Positions 9,182 through 20,400 of a stretch of 45,619 nt of DNA are shown here, piece after piece; the stretch's first letter is position 1; every line of letters begins with the position of its first letter. The DNA is from Telmatospirillum sp. (lineage in GTDB: Bacteria > Pseudomonadota > Alphaproteobacteria > Rhodospirillales > Magnetospirillaceae), in the NCBI GenBank assembly GCA_009712185.1, contig WASQ01000127.1:1-45619 (forward strand), written 5' to 3'. A program made the translations under genes and the position numbers. Under the pieces are notes generated by a model. The model saw only the letters and a program-made list of their open reading frames with translations, did not search any database and was not told the origin of the DNA.

Positions 9182-10411
9182 ATGGCCACCCTGTCGCCGC
9201 TGGCGCCCAAGACGTTTGTCTCCCTGGAACCCCTTGCGGGGATCCGCCTGGCCTCCCATGCCTGCGGGTTGCGATACCAGGGGCGAACCGACCTGATGGT
9301 CGCCGAACTGGCGCCCGGCACCACGGTGGCGGGGGTGTTCACCCGCTCGCTCACGGCGTCGGCCCCGGTTCTGTGGTGCCGCGAGGCGCTGAAGGGCGGG
9401 GCGGCGCGTCTGGTCCTGGTCAATTCCGGAAATGCCAACGCCTTCACCGGCTCGGCGGGCGTCGCCTCCGTGCGGCGCACCGTCGAGGCGGCGGCAAAAA
9501 TCAAAGGCTGCAAGCCCGACGAGATCTTCATCGCCTCGACCGGCACCATCGGCGTGCCGCTGGAGGATCAGAAGATCACCGACGCGCTGGGCGAGGCGAT
9601 GGCCGGGCTTTCCGCCGATAAATGGCGTGCCGCGGCCGAGGCCATCCTGACCACCGACACCTATCCCAAGATGGCGACGCGAACCGCCACCATCGGCGGC
9701 GTCAAGGTCCGCATCAACGGCTTCTGCAAGGGATCCGGGATGATCGCGCCCGACATGGCGACCATGCTGGCCTTCGTCTTCACCGATGCCGCCCTGCCGG
9801 CGCCGGTGTTGCAGGATCTGCTGGCCGCCGGAACCGCCGGTTCCTTCAACGCGATCACCGTGGACAGCGACACCTCGACCAGCGACACGCTGCTGGCCTT
9901 TGCCACGGGTCAGGCCGGCAACCCGGTGGTGTCGGGCGCCAAAGATCCGGCATTGCGCGATTTCCGGAAGAAGTTCAACGACCTGCTGCTCGATCTGGCG
10001 CTGCAGGTGGTGCGCGATGGCGAGGGTGCCAGCAAATTCCTGCGCATCAATGTGACCGGTGCCGCCAGCGCCCGCGCGGCCAAGGCCATCGCCATGGCCA
10101 TCGCCAATTCGCCGCTGGTCAAGACCGCCGTTGCCGGCGAGGACGCCAACTGGGGCCGGATCGTCATGGCGGTGGGCAAGTCGGGCGAGAAGGCCGACCG
10201 CGACCTGCTGGCGATCCGCATCGGTGGTGTCGAGGTGGCGCGCGACGGCCAGGTGGTGCCGGGTTACGACGAGGAGCCGGTCACCGCCCATATGAAGGGC
10301 ACCGATATCGTTTTCGACGTCGACATCGGCGTCGGCCGGGGCAAGGCAACCGTCTGGACCTGTGATCTGACCCACGCCTATATCGATATCAATGGTTCCT
10401 ACCGCACCTGA
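9182..10411 (+). CDS. argJ: Glutamate N-acetyltransferase / N-acetylglutamate synthase ArgJ
   Basis: 409 residues. It transfers the acetyl group of N-acetylornithine to glutamate in the cyclic arginine pathway, and may also use acetyl-CoA. The precursor self-cleaves before the nucleophilic Thr; here KGSGMIAPDMATMLAF places this at T194. LVNSGNANAFTG, GTIGVPL and the C-terminal NGSYRT tail are typical. AAGGAA lies 8 nt before the ATG at 9182; the GTG 6 bp upstream is too close to that element. The gene overlaps the next one by 20 bp, which suggests translational coupling. Confidence 0.97.
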   Translation: MATLSPLAPKTFVSLEPLAGIRLASHACGLRYQGRTDLMVAELAPGTTVAGVFTRSLTASAPVLWCREALKGGAARLVLVNSGNANAFTGSAGVASVRRTVEAAAKIKGCKPDEIFIASTGTIGVPLEDQKITDALGEAMAGLSADKWRAAAEAILTTDTYPKMATRTATIGGVKVRINGFCKGSGMIAPDMATMLAFVFTDAALPAPVLQDLLAAGTAGSFNAITVDSDTSTSDTLLAFATGQAGNPVVSGAKDPALRDFRKKFNDLLLDLALQVVRDGEGASKFLRINVTGAASARAAKAIAMAIANSPLVKTAVAGEDANWGRIVMAVGKSGEKADRDLLAIRIGGVEVARDGQVVPGYDEEPVTAHMKGTDIVFDVDIGVGRGKATVWTCDLTHAYIDINGSYRT

Positions 10412-11372
10412 CGGGTGCCGTCCGCCAGCCGGCGGCCGGCCCCAGGACACCGCCCGTCTCAGGCTGCGGCCGCTGGTCCCGGACGATGTCGAGCAGGTCA
10501 CCCGCCTGCTCGACGACTGGGACGTGGCGCGGACGACATCCAATATCCCCTTTCCCTATGACCGCGACACCGGCGAGGAGTTCATCGCCAAGGTGGAGGA
10601 GGAGAGCGCGGCCGGCCGGGCCCTGGTGTATGCCATCGAGGACCGGTTGTCGGGCGATCTGGTGGGATGCGTCGGCGGTTCAGTCGCCGACGGAAAGGCG
10701 GAGGTCGGCTATTGGCTGGGCCGTGCCGCCTGGGGGCGCGGCGTCGCCACCGAGGCGTTGCTGCGCTGCCTGCGGGTTCTGTTCGACGACTATGGCGTGG
10801 CATCCGCCTGGGCCTCCGTGCTGCCGGAGAACAAGGCGTCGCGGCGGGTTCTCGACAAGGCGGGTTTCCAGTTCGAAGAGACGCGCCGCGCCGAGTTGCC
10901 CGCGCGCGGCATCACGGCGGATCTCGATTTCCTGACATTGACCCGGGAGGCCTGGGACGGGGCGCGGCGACGGAGGCCGATGCTGCTGGTCGCCGCCGTC
11001 GCCCTGATCGACGCCGATGGACGGGTCCTGCTGGCCCGGCGTCCGGCCGGAAAAAGCATGGCCGGGTTCTGGGAGTTTCCCGGAGGCAAGCTGGCGGAAG
11101 GTGAGACTCCCGAAGCCGCGCTGGTTCGTGAACTGCGTGAGGAGCTGGGCATCGACGTGTCCCAGTCCTGTCTGGCGGCGCTGTCTTTCGTGTCCCACGA
11201 CTACGACAGTTTCCACCTGATGATGCCGCTTTACGCCTGCCGGCGCTGGCAGGGCACGCCAAGGCCATGTGAAGGCCAGACCCTGTCCTGGTCGACGGCG
11301 GCGGAGCTGTCCCGCTATCCGATGCCACCGGCCGACGTCCCCCTGGTGGCGGCCCTCCGGGACTGGCTCTGA
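10392..11372 (+). CDS. Fused GNAT acetyltransferase and MutT-like Nudix hydrolase
   Basis: 326 residues in two domains. Residues about 20-185 form a RimJ-type GNAT acetyltransferase (RLRPLVPDDVEQV, GYWLGRAAWGRGVATEAL, VLPENKASRRVLDKAGF). Residues about 195-326 form a MutT-type (deoxy)nucleoside triphosphate pyrophosphohydrolase with a complete Nudix box: G232, E238, R246, E247, E250, E251, G253. The Nudix half should remove oxidised nucleotides such as 8-oxo-dGTP; the acetyltransferase target is unknown. This fusion is known in alphaproteobacteria. The start lies inside argJ, so the two are coupled. Confidence 0.92.
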   Translation: MVPTAPDGCRPPAGGRPQDTARLRLRPLVPDDVEQVTRLLDDWDVARTTSNIPFPYDRDTGEEFIAKVEEESAAGRALVYAIEDRLSGDLVGCVGGSVADGKAEVGYWLGRAAWGRGVATEALLRCLRVLFDDYGVASAWASVLPENKASRRVLDKAGFQFEETRRAELPARGITADLDFLTLTREAWDGARRRRPMLLVAAVALIDADGRVLLARRPAGKSMAGFWEFPGGKLAEGETPEAALVRELREELGIDVSQSCLAALSFVSHDYDSFHLMMPLYACRRWQGTPRPCEGQTLSWSTAAELSRYPMPPADVPLVAALRDWL

Positions 11373-11424
11373 CGCGCCCGGCCCTTCTTTTTCTCCTCTT
11401 ACCCCCCGCGAGTGACTGGAGTAG

Positions 11425-11449
11425 CTTGTCCCCCTTATGCCAGGACAAG
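11425..11449 (+). promoter_or_regulatory. Hairpin directly upstream of the cinA-like gene's ribosome-binding site
   Basis: CTTGTCC (11425-11431) pairs with GGACAAG (11443-11449). The AGGGGAGG ribosome-binding sequence overlaps its 3' edge and lies 5 nt before the ATG at 11461. It could modulate initiation; no direct evidence. Confidence 0.3.
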
Positions 11450-11460
11450 GGGAGGTTGGT

Positions 11461-12213
11461 ATGGAGGGCGACATCGGCGCGGCCCTGATCGTGATCGGCA
11501 ACGAGGTCCTGTCGGGCCGGACACAGGACGCCAACATCCAATATATCGCGTCGGGCCTGAACGACGTCGGCATCCGCCTCAAGGAGGTCCGGATCGTCGA
11601 GGATGACGAGGCGGCGATCGTCAAAGCGGTCAACGAATTGCGCGCCGCCTACACCTATGTCTTCACGACCGGCGGCATCGGGCCGACCCATGACGATATC
11701 ACCTCGGAATGCGTCGCGAAGGCTTTCGGCGTGCCATTGCTGCGCGACCCCCGGGCGGTTGAGCGTCTTCTGCGCCAGATCAAGCCGGAAAATCTGAATG
11801 AGGCGCGTCTTCGGATGGCGAACATCCCCGAGGGCGCGGACCTGATCGACAATCCGGTCAGCCACGCGCCGGGCTTCAGGATCGGCAATGTCCATGTGAT
11901 GGCCGGCGTGCCGAAGATCATGCAGGCGATGTTCGACGGCGTCAAAGGCGGTCTTCAGGGCGGCCGTCCCCTTGTCTCGGCCAATGTCACCCTTCACATG
12001 GGAGAGGGCGTGATCGCCGACGGTCTGCGGCAGATCCAGGCGGATCATCCCGAGGTCGAAATCGGCAGCTACCCCTTCAGCCGCGACGGGCATTACGGGA
12101 CGGTGATCGTGACCCGGGGACCGGATCCGGCGGTCGTCGGGAAGGTGTCGGAGAGGGTGGCGGAGATGGCGGAAACGCTGGGCGGCCGGGTCGAGCGCGA
12201 GGGGCGTGTTTGA
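11461..12213 (+). CDS. Competence/damage-inducible protein A-like (MoaB/MogA fold)
   Basis: 250 residues. The N-terminal molybdopterin-binding-type fold carries IVIGNEVLSGRTQDAN and VFTTGGIGPTHDDIT, the hallmarks of the CinA/MoaB family. It is the short form: the C-terminal nicotinamide-nucleotide amidase domain of full CinA is absent. CinA-type proteins are linked to pyridine-nucleotide salvage (ADP-ribose pyrophosphatase in the N-domain). The precise reaction of this short form is not certain. I chose the ATG at 11461 over the one at 11437 because AGGGGAGG sits 5 nt before it. Confidence 0.88.
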   Translation: MEGDIGAALIVIGNEVLSGRTQDANIQYIASGLNDVGIRLKEVRIVEDDEAAIVKAVNELRAAYTYVFTTGGIGPTHDDITSECVAKAFGVPLLRDPRAVERLLRQIKPENLNEARLRMANIPEGADLIDNPVSHAPGFRIGNVHVMAGVPKIMQAMFDGVKGGLQGGRPLVSANVTLHMGEGVIADGLRQIQADHPEVEIGSYPFSRDGHYGTVIVTRGPDPAVVGKVSERVAEMAETLGGRVEREGRV

Positions 12214-12274
12214 ACGGACCCGGCGGCTCTCGGCCGGACGCGGCGGGCGGCGGCAACGGGCAGCGGGGGCGGCG

Positions 12275-12523
12275 ATGGGGCTTCTCAATCACGAACGGGC
12301 GGCGATCACCTTCCTGGCGCGGCATCTGCTGGTCGGCACCGTCGGCGCCGTCCTGTTCGGGACCCTGGTACTGGTGTTCGACATCGCCCATCTCAGGACC
12401 CTGGCTTTCGAATCGCGCGACGGACTTCTGACCCTGGGACTGTTCTTTTTCGGGTTGTTCATCACCTTCGGCAGTGTCGCCATGGCGATCGGGATCATGA
12501 GCCAGGGGCAGGACGAGAACTGA
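12275..12523 (+). CDS. Small two-helix membrane protein
   Basis: 82 residues with two hydrophobic segments (about 12-34 and 48-72) separated by a short polar loop, ending in GIMSQGQDEN. No recognised family. The frame stays open back to a GTG at 12206 overlapping the previous stop, but that extension is Arg/Gly-rich and lacks membrane character. The ATG at 12275, with a G-rich sequence before it, gives a clean membrane protein. Likely co-transcribed with the cinA-like gene. Confidence 0.6.
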   Translation: MGLLNHERAAITFLARHLLVGTVGAVLFGTLVLVFDIAHLRTLAFESRDGLLTLGLFFFGLFITFGSVAMAIGIMSQGQDEN

Positions 12524-12597
12524 AACGGCCGCCGCCGGGGCGTCCGACCCCTTGCGGCCCGCCGCCGGGTCCGTTAACGTCGGGCCGTTCGTCCGGT

Positions 12598-12626
12598 CCG
12601 GCCTTTCCGTCTCCAGGAAAGGCCGG
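12598..12626 (+). terminator. Perfect 11-bp hairpin before tRNA-Leu
   Basis: CCGGCCTTTCC (12598-12608) pairs with GGAAAGGCCGG (12616-12626), 7-nt loop. It probably ends the upstream transcript, or marks the 5' side of the tRNA precursor; no T-run follows. Confidence 0.45.
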
Positions 12627-12640
12627 GATCAGTCCGGTTC

Positions 12641-12724
12641 GGGGGCGTGGCGAAATGGTAAACGCAAGCGACTTAAAATCGCTCGTCTTCTGACTTACGG
12701 GTTCAAGTCCCGTCGCCCCCACCA
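12641..12724 (+). tRNA. tRNA-Leu (anticodon UAA)
   Basis: The acceptor stem GGGGGCG (12641-12647) pairs perfectly with CGCCCCC (12714-12720). The anticodon loop CTTAAAA is closed by GCGA/TCGC and gives anticodon TAA. There is a long class-II variable arm, a TTCAAGT T-loop, and CCA is encoded (12722-12724). The long variable arm and anticodon together specify leucine. Confidence 0.95.
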
Positions 12725-12818
12725 TGCCATCCGTTCTTCCGGTCCGTCCCGGAGATGAAAAGCCAGCCAGGACAAGGTCCTTCGAGGTTGCGCCGTGGCC
12801 GCCGATCCCGGATCCGTC

Positions 12819-12837
12819 ATGAAACATTCTGTTACAT
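12819..12837. promoter_or_regulatory. Candidate operator upstream of the mdt operon
   Basis: ATGAAACA-TTC-TGTTACAT is an inverted repeat with one mismatch in eight positions per arm, about 145 bp before mdtA. It has the size of a dimeric repressor or activator site. No regulator gene is adjacent, so its protein is unknown. The region 12725-12982 holds no gene. Confidence 0.4.
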
Positions 12838-12982
12838 ATTGGCCGTAGCGTCGTCATAGACAGGAAATAGGATCGCAGTACCTTGTGCGTCGACTGACGG
12901 CCGGAACGGGATCCCGGCCCGGGACGGCCCCCCGTTCCTCCGGCGACGGGCTGGGGTTGCATCAAACGATGAGCGGTGTGTG

Positions 12983-14317
12983 ATGAACGGTATGCAGGAC
13001 AGGAACGCCCTTCACAGTGATCCGGACTGGCGGCAGGGCACGCCGACGCCGCCCCGCCGGTGGCGCCGGGCCGTCTGGGGTCTGCTGATCGTGGCGCTTC
13101 TGGGAACGCTGGCCTGGGTGATCTTCCGGCCCCAGCCGGCATCGCCGGTCCGGCCCGGCCGGATGGGCGCGGGCGGGCCGATGCCGGTCGTGGCCGCCGT
13201 CGCCGAAAAGGGCGATATGCCGATCCTGTTGAACGCGCTTGGGACCGTGACGCCGCTCGCCACCGTGACGGTGAAAACGCAGATCGCGGGACAGTTGACG
13301 GAGGTGGCCTTCCAGGAGGGGCAGACGGTCAAGGCCGGTGATTTCCTGGCCCAGATCGATCCCCGGCCCTACCAGCTTGCCGAGGCCCAGTATCAGGGCC
13401 AGCTTCAGCGCGACACCGCGCTTTTGAAATCCGCCGAACTGGACCTCGCCCGGTACCGGACGCTGCTGGCCCAGGATTCGATCGCGCGCCAGACGGTCGA
13501 CACCCAGGAGTCGCTGGTGGCGCAGTATCGGGGAGCGGTGGAGACCGACAAGGCCCAGGTCAACAATGCCCGATTGAACCAGGTCTACTGCCATATCGTG
13601 GCCCCGGTGGGGGGGCGCGTGGGGCTGCGCCAGGTGGATCCCGGCAACTATGTCCAGACCAGCGACAGCAACGGCATCGTGGTCATCACCCAGGTTCATC
13701 CGATCACCGTGGTGTTTACGCTGCCGGAGGACAATCTTCCCGCCGTCATGAAGCGTCTGCACGGCGGCGCGACCCTTCCGGTCACGGCCTTCGACCGCGC
13801 CGGCCATCAGAAACTGGCCGAGGGACGCCTGAAGACGATCGACAACCAGATCGACACCACCACCGGAACGGTGAAGCTGAAGGCGGAATTCGATAACCGC
13901 GACGACATGCTGTTTCCCAATCAGTTCGTCAACGCCACACTGCTGGTCGACACCCGGAAGGAGGCCGTCGTGATCCCGACGGCCGCCGTCCAGCGCGGCG
14001 CGCCCGGGACCTTCGTCTATCTGGTCAAGGACGACAACACCGTGACGGTGCGTCCGGTGACGCTGGGGCCCGGCAATGGCGAACGCACGGCGGTCCTGTC
14101 GGGCATCGAGGCCGGCGACAAGGTCGTCGTCGATGGCGGCGACAAGTTGAGAGAGGGCGCCCCCATCGTCATTCCGGCGGCCCGTCAGGGGGCCGGCGAC
14201 CCGGCGAAGGCGGATGCCGCGAAAGGCGGCGCCGGCAAGGCCGACGCCGGTAAAACCGAAAGCGACAAGCCCGCCGACGGGGATGCCGGACAGAAGCGTC
14301 ACCGTAAGGATCAATAG
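12983..14317 (+). CDS. mdtA: RND efflux periplasmic adaptor, MdtA type
   Basis: About 444 residues. A cytoplasmic N-terminus and one membrane anchor (about 30-50) precede the adaptor fold: a lipoyl/barrel-sandwich half ([25 protein letters not shown]), an alpha-hairpin (about 130-195) and the second half ([23 protein letters not shown]). It bridges the MdtBC inner-membrane pump and the outer-membrane factor. The C-terminal ~45 residues are a Lys/Ala/Asp low-complexity tail. The start is uncertain: GTG 12980 and ATG 12983 are adjacent and neither has a strong ribosome-binding site. First gene of a four-gene operon. Confidence 0.9.
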   Translation: MNGMQDRNALHSDPDWRQGTPTPPRRWRRAVWGLLIVALLGTLAWVIFRPQPASPVRPGRMGAGGPMPVVAAVAEKGDMPILLNALGTVTPLATVTVKTQIAGQLTEVAFQEGQTVKAGDFLAQIDPRPYQLAEAQYQGQLQRDTALLKSAELDLARYRTLLAQDSIARQTVDTQESLVAQYRGAVETDKAQVNNARLNQVYCHIVAPVGGRVGLRQVDPGNYVQTSDSNGIVVITQVHPITVVFTLPEDNLPAVMKRLHGGATLPVTAFDRAGHQKLAEGRLKTIDNQIDTTTGTVKLKAEFDNRDDMLFPNQFVNATLLVDTRKEAVVIPTAAVQRGAPGTFVYLVKDDNTVTVRPVTLGPGNGERTAVLSGIEAGDKVVVDGGDKLREGAPIVIPAARQGAGDPAKADAAKGGAGKADAGKTESDKPADGDAGQKRHRKDQ

Positions 14318-14347
14318 GGCCGGTTCCGACCCCACAGGACATTATCG

Positions 14348-17300
14348 ATGAGCCCCTCCCGCCCCTTCATCCTGCGGCCGGTGGCCACCTCTCTTCTGAT
14401 GGTGGCGATCCTGCTGGTCGGTCTGGTCGCTTTCAAATTCCTGCCGATCTCGGCTCTGCCGGAGGTCGACTATCCCACCATCCAGGTGCAGACCTTCTAT
14501 CCGGGCGCCAGTCCGGAGGTGATGACCTCGTCGGTCACGGCGCCGCTCGAACGGCAGTTCGGGCAGATGCCCAGCCTCAATCAGATGTCGTCCTCCAGTT
14601 CGGCCGGCGCCTCGGTCATCACCTTGCAGTTCAGCCTGGATCTCAGCCTCGATGTCGCCGAGCAGGAGGTCCAGGCGGCGATCAACGCGGCCGGCAATCT
14701 GCTGCCGTCGGATCTCCCGGCGCCGCCGATCTATGCCAAGATCAACCCCGCGGACGCGCCGATTCTGACACTGGCGGTCACGTCGAAAACCATGCCGCTG
14801 ACACAGGTGGAGGATCTGACCGACACGCGTCTGGCGCAGAAGATCTCGCAGCTTCCGGGCGTCGGCCTCGTCAGCATCAGCGGCGGTCAGCGCCCCGCCG
14901 TGCGCATTCAGGCCAATCCCCGGGCTCTGGCGGCCTATGGCCTCAATATCGACGATCTGCGCACCACCATCGGCAATGCCAACGTCAACACGCCGAAAGG
15001 CAATTTCGACGGTCCCAGCCGCGCCTATACCATCAACGCCAACGACCAGCTCAAAAGCGCCGCCGAATACAACCGGATTGTCGTCGCCTACAAGAACGGC
15101 GCGCCGGTCATGCTGTCCGACGTCGCCAGGATCGTCGACGGGGCGGAGAACAGCAAGCTCGGCGCCTGGATGAACAGCAGCCCGGCCGTCATCGTCAATA
15201 TCCAGCGCCAGCCCGGCGCCAATGTCATTCAGGTCGCGGATGCCATCACCGCCCTGCTGCCCAGCCTGAAGGCGGCGATGCCGGCCGCCGTCGATGTCGC
15301 CGTCCTGACCGACCGCACCAACACCATCCGCGCCTCGGTCGCCGACGTCGAGTTCGAACTGGGGCTCGCCGTCGTTCTGGTCGTTCTGGTCATTTTCCTG
15401 TTCCTGCGCAATCTGCCGGCCACGATCATCCCCAGCCTTTCGGTGCCGCTGTCGCTGGTCGGCACCTTCGGGGTCATGTATCTGGCCGGGTTCTCGGTCA
15501 ACAATCTGTCCTTGATGGCGCTGACCATCGCCACCGGCTTCGTCGTCGACGACGCCATCGTGATGATCGAGAACATCGCCCGCTATATCGAGCAGGGTGA
15601 CAGTCCGCTGGAGGCGGCGCTGAAGGGATCGGAGGAAATCGGCTTCACCATCGTGTCGCTGACGATCTCGCTGATCGCGGTGCTGATCCCGCTGCTGTTC
15701 ATGGGCGATGTGGTGGGCCGTCTGTTCCGCGAGTTCGCCATCACGCTGGCGGTCACCATCCTGATCTCCGCGGTGGTGTCCCTGACGCTGGTGCCGATGC
15801 TGTGCGCCAAGCTGCTGCGGCACCGGCCGCCGGAAAAGGAGCTGGCGGCGAACCGCTGGGCGCAACGCGGGTTCGACCGCCTGATCGCCGGATACGATCA
15901 TTGGTTGACATGGGTGCTGGAGCATGCGCGCCTGACCCTGCTGGTGGCGGTGGGCACCGTCGTTCTGACCGGGGTGCTTTACGTCTTCATCCCGAAGGGG
16001 TTCTTTCCGGTCCAGGACACCGGTCTGATCCAGGGCATCTCCGAGGCCGGCCAGTCGATTTCGTTCCAGGCCATGGCGGAACGCCAGCAGGCGCTGGCGG
16101 CGGCCATCCTGCAGGACCCCGATGTCGAAACGCTGTCCTCCTTCATCGGGGTCGACGGCACCAATACGACGCTGAACAACGGGCGCTTCCTGATCGGCCT
16201 GAAGCCCAGGGACCAGCGCAAGGCCTCGGCCAGCGAGGTGATCCGGCGGCTTCAGCGGGAGACCGCCGGCGTCGCCGGAATCAGCCTGTTCATGCAGCCG
16301 GTGCAGGATCTGACCATCGATTCCAACGTCAGCCGGTCGCAATATCAGTTCGTGCTGGAGGACGCCAATCCGGACGAACTGGCGCACTGGGCGCCGAAAC
16401 TGGTGGAACGCCTGTCGCAGCGCCCCGAACTGGCGGACGTGACCAGCAATGCGCAGGACAAGGGGCTGGCCGCCTATATCACCATCGACCGCGACACCGC
16501 CGGCCGGTTCGGCATCACCCCGGCGACGGTCGACAATGCGCTCTATGATTCCTTCGGCCAGCGCATCGTCTCGACGATCTTCACCCAGTCGAACCAGTAT
16601 CGCGTGATCCTGGAGGCCGATCCGGCGATGCAGTCGTCGCTGGCGTCGCTGTCGCAGCTTTACCTTCCGGCATCGGGCGGCGGGCAGGTGCCCCTGTCGG
16701 CCATCGCCACGGTGACGGAACAGACGGTCCCGTTGCAGATCAATCATCTGGGACAGTTCCCCGCGGTCAGCATCTCCTTCAATCTGGCGCCCGGCGTGTC
16801 ATTGGGCGAGGCGGTGGACGCGATTACCCGGACCGAACAGGACATGGGCCTGCCGGAAAGCATCATCACCGCCTATCAGGGCGCGGCGCTGGCCTTCCGC
16901 GCCTCGCTGTCGAACGAGGTGTTCCTGATCCTGGCCGCGCTGGTCACGATGTATATCGTGCTGGGCGTTCTCTATGAGAGCTTCATCCATCCGGTAACGA
17001 TCCTTTCCACCCTGCCGGCGGCGGGCATCGGCGCGCTGCTGGCGCTGATGGTGGCGAAAAGCGATCTCGGCATCATCGGCATCATCGGCATCATTCTGCT
17101 GATGGGCATCGTGAAGAAGAACGGCATCATGATCGTCGACTTCGCCCTGGAGGCGCAGCGCAAGCAGGGCAAAACCCCGCGTGAGGCGATCCATCAGGCC
17201 TGTCTTTTGCGCTTCCGCCCGATCCTGATGACGACCATGGCCGCGCTGCTCGGCGCCCTGCCCCTGATGATCGGCACCGGCACCGGCTCGGAATTGCGCC

Positions 17301-17473
17301 ATCCGCTGGGCGTGTCCATCGTGGGCGGTCTGGTGGTCAGCCAGATCCTGACCTTGTTCACGACGCCGGTGATCTATCTGGCCTTCGACAGCCTGGCGCG
17401 GCGTCTCGGCGTCGTTCCGGATGGCGGATCGCCGGTGGGCGAAAGCCCGGACGCGGAAAGTCCGCAGCCATGA
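14348..17473 (+). CDS. mdtB: RND multidrug transporter subunit MdtB
   Basis: 1041 residues, full length for an HAE1-family RND pump of twelve helices with two large periplasmic loops. Begins [18 protein letters not shown]. The proton-relay acids D401-D402 lie in helix 4 ([18 protein letters not shown]). [17 protein letters not shown] segment carries the helix-10 lysine. MdtB pairs with MdtC as a heterotrimer and expels bile-salt-like and aromatic drugs by proton antiport in enterobacteria; the substrate here is unknown. Its stop overlaps the mdtC start (ATGA). Confidence 0.95.
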   Translation: MSPSRPFILRPVATSLLMVAILLVGLVAFKFLPISALPEVDYPTIQVQTFYPGASPEVMTSSVTAPLERQFGQMPSLNQMSSSSSAGASVITLQFSLDLSLDVAEQEVQAAINAAGNLLPSDLPAPPIYAKINPADAPILTLAVTSKTMPLTQVEDLTDTRLAQKISQLPGVGLVSISGGQRPAVRIQANPRALAAYGLNIDDLRTTIGNANVNTPKGNFDGPSRAYTINANDQLKSAAEYNRIVVAYKNGAPVMLSDVARIVDGAENSKLGAWMNSSPAVIVNIQRQPGANVIQVADAITALLPSLKAAMPAAVDVAVLTDRTNTIRASVADVEFELGLAVVLVVLVIFLFLRNLPATIIPSLSVPLSLVGTFGVMYLAGFSVNNLSLMALTIATGFVVDDAIVMIENIARYIEQGDSPLEAALKGSEEIGFTIVSLTISLIAVLIPLLFMGDVVGRLFREFAITLAVTILISAVVSLTLVPMLCAKLLRHRPPEKELAANRWAQRGFDRLIAGYDHWLTWVLEHARLTLLVAVGTVVLTGVLYVFIPKGFFPVQDTGLIQGISEAGQSISFQAMAERQQALAAAILQDPDVETLSSFIGVDGTNTTLNNGRFLIGLKPRDQRKASASEVIRRLQRETAGVAGISLFMQPVQDLTIDSNVSRSQYQFVLEDANPDELAHWAPKLVERLSQRPELADVTSNAQDKGLAAYITIDRDTAGRFGITPATVDNALYDSFGQRIVSTIFTQSNQYRVILEADPAMQSSLASLSQLYLPASGGGQVPLSAIATVTEQTVPLQINHLGQFPAVSISFNLAPGVSLGEAVDAITRTEQDMGLPESIITAYQGAALAFRASLSNEVFLILAALVTMYIVLGVLYESFIHPVTILSTLPAAGIGALLALMVAKSDLGIIGIIGIILLMGIVKKNGIMIVDFALEAQRKQGKTPREAIHQACLLRFRPILMTTMAALLGALPLMIGTGTGSELRHPLGVSIVGGLVVSQILTLFTTPVIYLAFDSLARRLGVVPDGGSPVGESPDAESPQP

Positions 17474-20400
17474 ATCCCTCGGCGCTGTTCATCGCGCGAC
17501 CGGTCGCCACCACCCTGTTGACGCTGGGGGTCGCGCTGGCCGGAGCGATCGCCTATTTCCTGCTGCCGGTCTCGCCGCTGCCCCAGATCGACATCCCGAC
17601 GATCTCCGTGCAGGCCTCGATGGCCGGCGCCAGCCCGGAAACGATGGCGACCAGCGTGGCAACGCCGCTCGAACGGCATCTGGGCCAGATCGCCGACGTG
17701 ACCGAGATGACGTCGACCAGCACGGTGGGGTCGACCCGCGTGACCTTGCAGTTCGGTCTCAACCGTGACATCGACGGCGCCGCCCGCGACGTTCAGGCGG
17801 CGATCAACGCGGCCCGCGCCGATCTGCCGGTCAGCCTCAAGAGCAACCCGACCTATCGCAAGATCAATCCGGCCGACGCGCCGATCATGATCATCGCGCT
17901 GACCTCCTCGACCCTGACCCAGGGGCAGCTCTATGATTCGGCGGCGACCGTCCTGCAACAGAAGCTGTCCCAGATCGAGGGGGTGGGGCAGGTGAACATC
18001 GGCGGCAGCTCTCTTCCGGCCGTGCGCGCCGAGGTCAATCCGCATGCCCTGTTCAAATACGGGATCGGGCTTGAGGATCTGCGGGCCGCCCTGGCCTCCG
18101 CCAACGCCAATGCCCCGAAGGGCATGATCGAGGAGGGGGAGCGGCGCTATCAGATTTATACCAACGATCAGGCGCGCAAGGCCGAACAATACCGCAATCT
18201 GGTGGTGGCCTACCGCAATGGCGCCGCCGTGCGGCTGTCCGATGTCGCGCGGGTCGAGGATTCGGTCGAAGACCTGCGCAACCAGGGGCTGGCGGACGCG
18301 AAGCCGTCGGTCCTGGCCGTCATCACGCGCCAGCCCTCGGCCAACATCATCGATACGGTGGAGCGGCTGCGGGCCGTGCTGCCCCAGCTCAAGGCGTCGA
18401 TCCCGGCCGATATCGATATCGCCGTGCCGATGGACCGCACCACCACCATCCGCGCCTCCCTGCGCGATGTCGAACGGACCCTGCTGATCTCGCTGGCGCT
18501 GGTCGTCCTGGTGGTGTTCGTCTTCCTGCGCGACGTGCGGGCCACGCTGATCCCCAGCGTCGCCGTGCCGGTCTCGCTGATCGGCACCTTCGGCGTGATG
18601 TATCTGCTGGGCTACAGTCTCGACAATCTGTCGCTGATGGCGCTCACCATCGGAACCGGTTTCGTGGTCGACGACGCCATCGTGGTTCTCGAAAACGCCA
18701 CCCGCCATGTCGAGGCCGGGATGCCGCGCCGGCAGGCGGCCCTTCAGGGCGCCCGGGAAGTGGGGTTCACGGTGCTTTCGATGAGCCTCTCTCTGGTGGC
18801 CGTGTTCCTGCCGATCCTGCTGATGGGCGGGATCGTGGGGCGCCTGTTCCGCGAATTCGCCGTCACCCTGTCGGTTGCCATCATGGTATCCCTGGTGGTG
18901 TCGCTCACCACCACCCCGATGATGTGCTCGCGGCTGTTGCGCCACCGCACCGCCGAGGGGCGGAGCCGCCTGTTCCGCTGGAGCGAGAGGGTGTTCCAGG
19001 GGCTGCTGCACGAATATGAACGCACGCTGGCGACGGCCTTGCGGCATCGGCGGCTGACATTGCTGGTCCTGCTGGCGACGGTGTTCCTGAACGGCTATCT
19101 GTTCACCATCGTGCCCAAGGGTTTTTTCCCGCAGCAGGACACCGGCGCGATGGTCGGCGGCATCCAGGCGGATCAGAGCATTTCCTTCCAGTTGATGCGC
19201 CAGAAACTGGTGTCCTTCGTCACGATCATCAAGAACGACCCGGCCGTCGAACATGTGGTGGGATTCACCGGCGGGGGGCAGACCAATGGCGGATTCGTCT
19301 ATGTCTCGCTGAAGCCCCTGGGCGAACGCGACCTGTCGGTCGATCAGGTGATCGGGCGTTTGCGCGGAAAGCTGGCGGAAGTTCCGGGCGCCGCCCTGTT
19401 CCTCCAGGCGGTGCAGGACATCCGTCAGGGCGGCCGCGTCGCCAACGCCCAGTACCAGTACACGCTCCAGGCCGACGAACTGTCGGATCTGCGCACCTGG
19501 GCGCCGAAACTGGCGGAGGCTCTGTCTCACCGGCCGGAACTGGCCGACGTCAATTCCGATCAGCAGGACAAGGGCCTGGAGACCGATCTGGTGATCGACC
19601 GCCAGACCGCGTCCCGTCTGAACCTGACCGCCAGTCAGATCGACAACACGCTCTATGACGCCTTCGGCCAGCGTCAGGTGTCGACCATCTACAATCCGCT
19701 GAACCAGTACCATGTGATCCTGGAAGTGGCGCCGGAATTCTGGCAGAGCCCGGAGACCCTGAACCAGCTTTATATCAGTAAGCAGGGCGGCTCCGTCAGC
19801 GGAACCCAGGCGACCAACGCGGTGGCCGGCACCACGGTTCTGAAGCGGACGGGATCCTCTTCGTCGGCCGCGTCGGTCGCGTCCGACACGGCCCGCAACC
19901 AGGCGACCAACACCCTTGCCAACAGCGGCCGGGGGTCCGCCTCGACCGGGGCCGCGGTCAGCACCGCCGCCGAAACCATGGTGCCTTTGTCCGCCGTCGC
20001 CCATTTCGGCCCCGGAACGCCCCCGCTGGCGGTCAATCACCAGGGCCATTTCGCCGCCAGCACGATCTCGTTCAATCTGCCGCCGGGAAAGTCGCTGAGC
20101 GACGCGGTGGCGGCGATCGAACAGACCATGCGCGATATCGGCGTGCCCGTCTCGGTACATGGCAGCTTCCAGGGCACCGCCAAGGCCTTCCAGGATTCGA
20201 TCGCCAACGAGCCGATCCTGATCGTCGCCGCTCTGCTGGCCGTCTATATCGTCCTTGGCGTGCTTTACGAAAGCTACATCCACCCGATCACCATCCTGTC
20301 GACCCTGCCGTCGGCCGGGGTTGGGGCGGTGCTGGCGCTGCTGGTGTGCAATTCGGAATTCTCGATCATCGCGCTGATCGGCGTCATTCTGCTGATCGGG

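Noticed and set aside
12641..12724. tRNA-Leu as an integration site for a genomic island
   Set aside because: No repeat of the tRNA 3' end and no integrase gene are found in the window.
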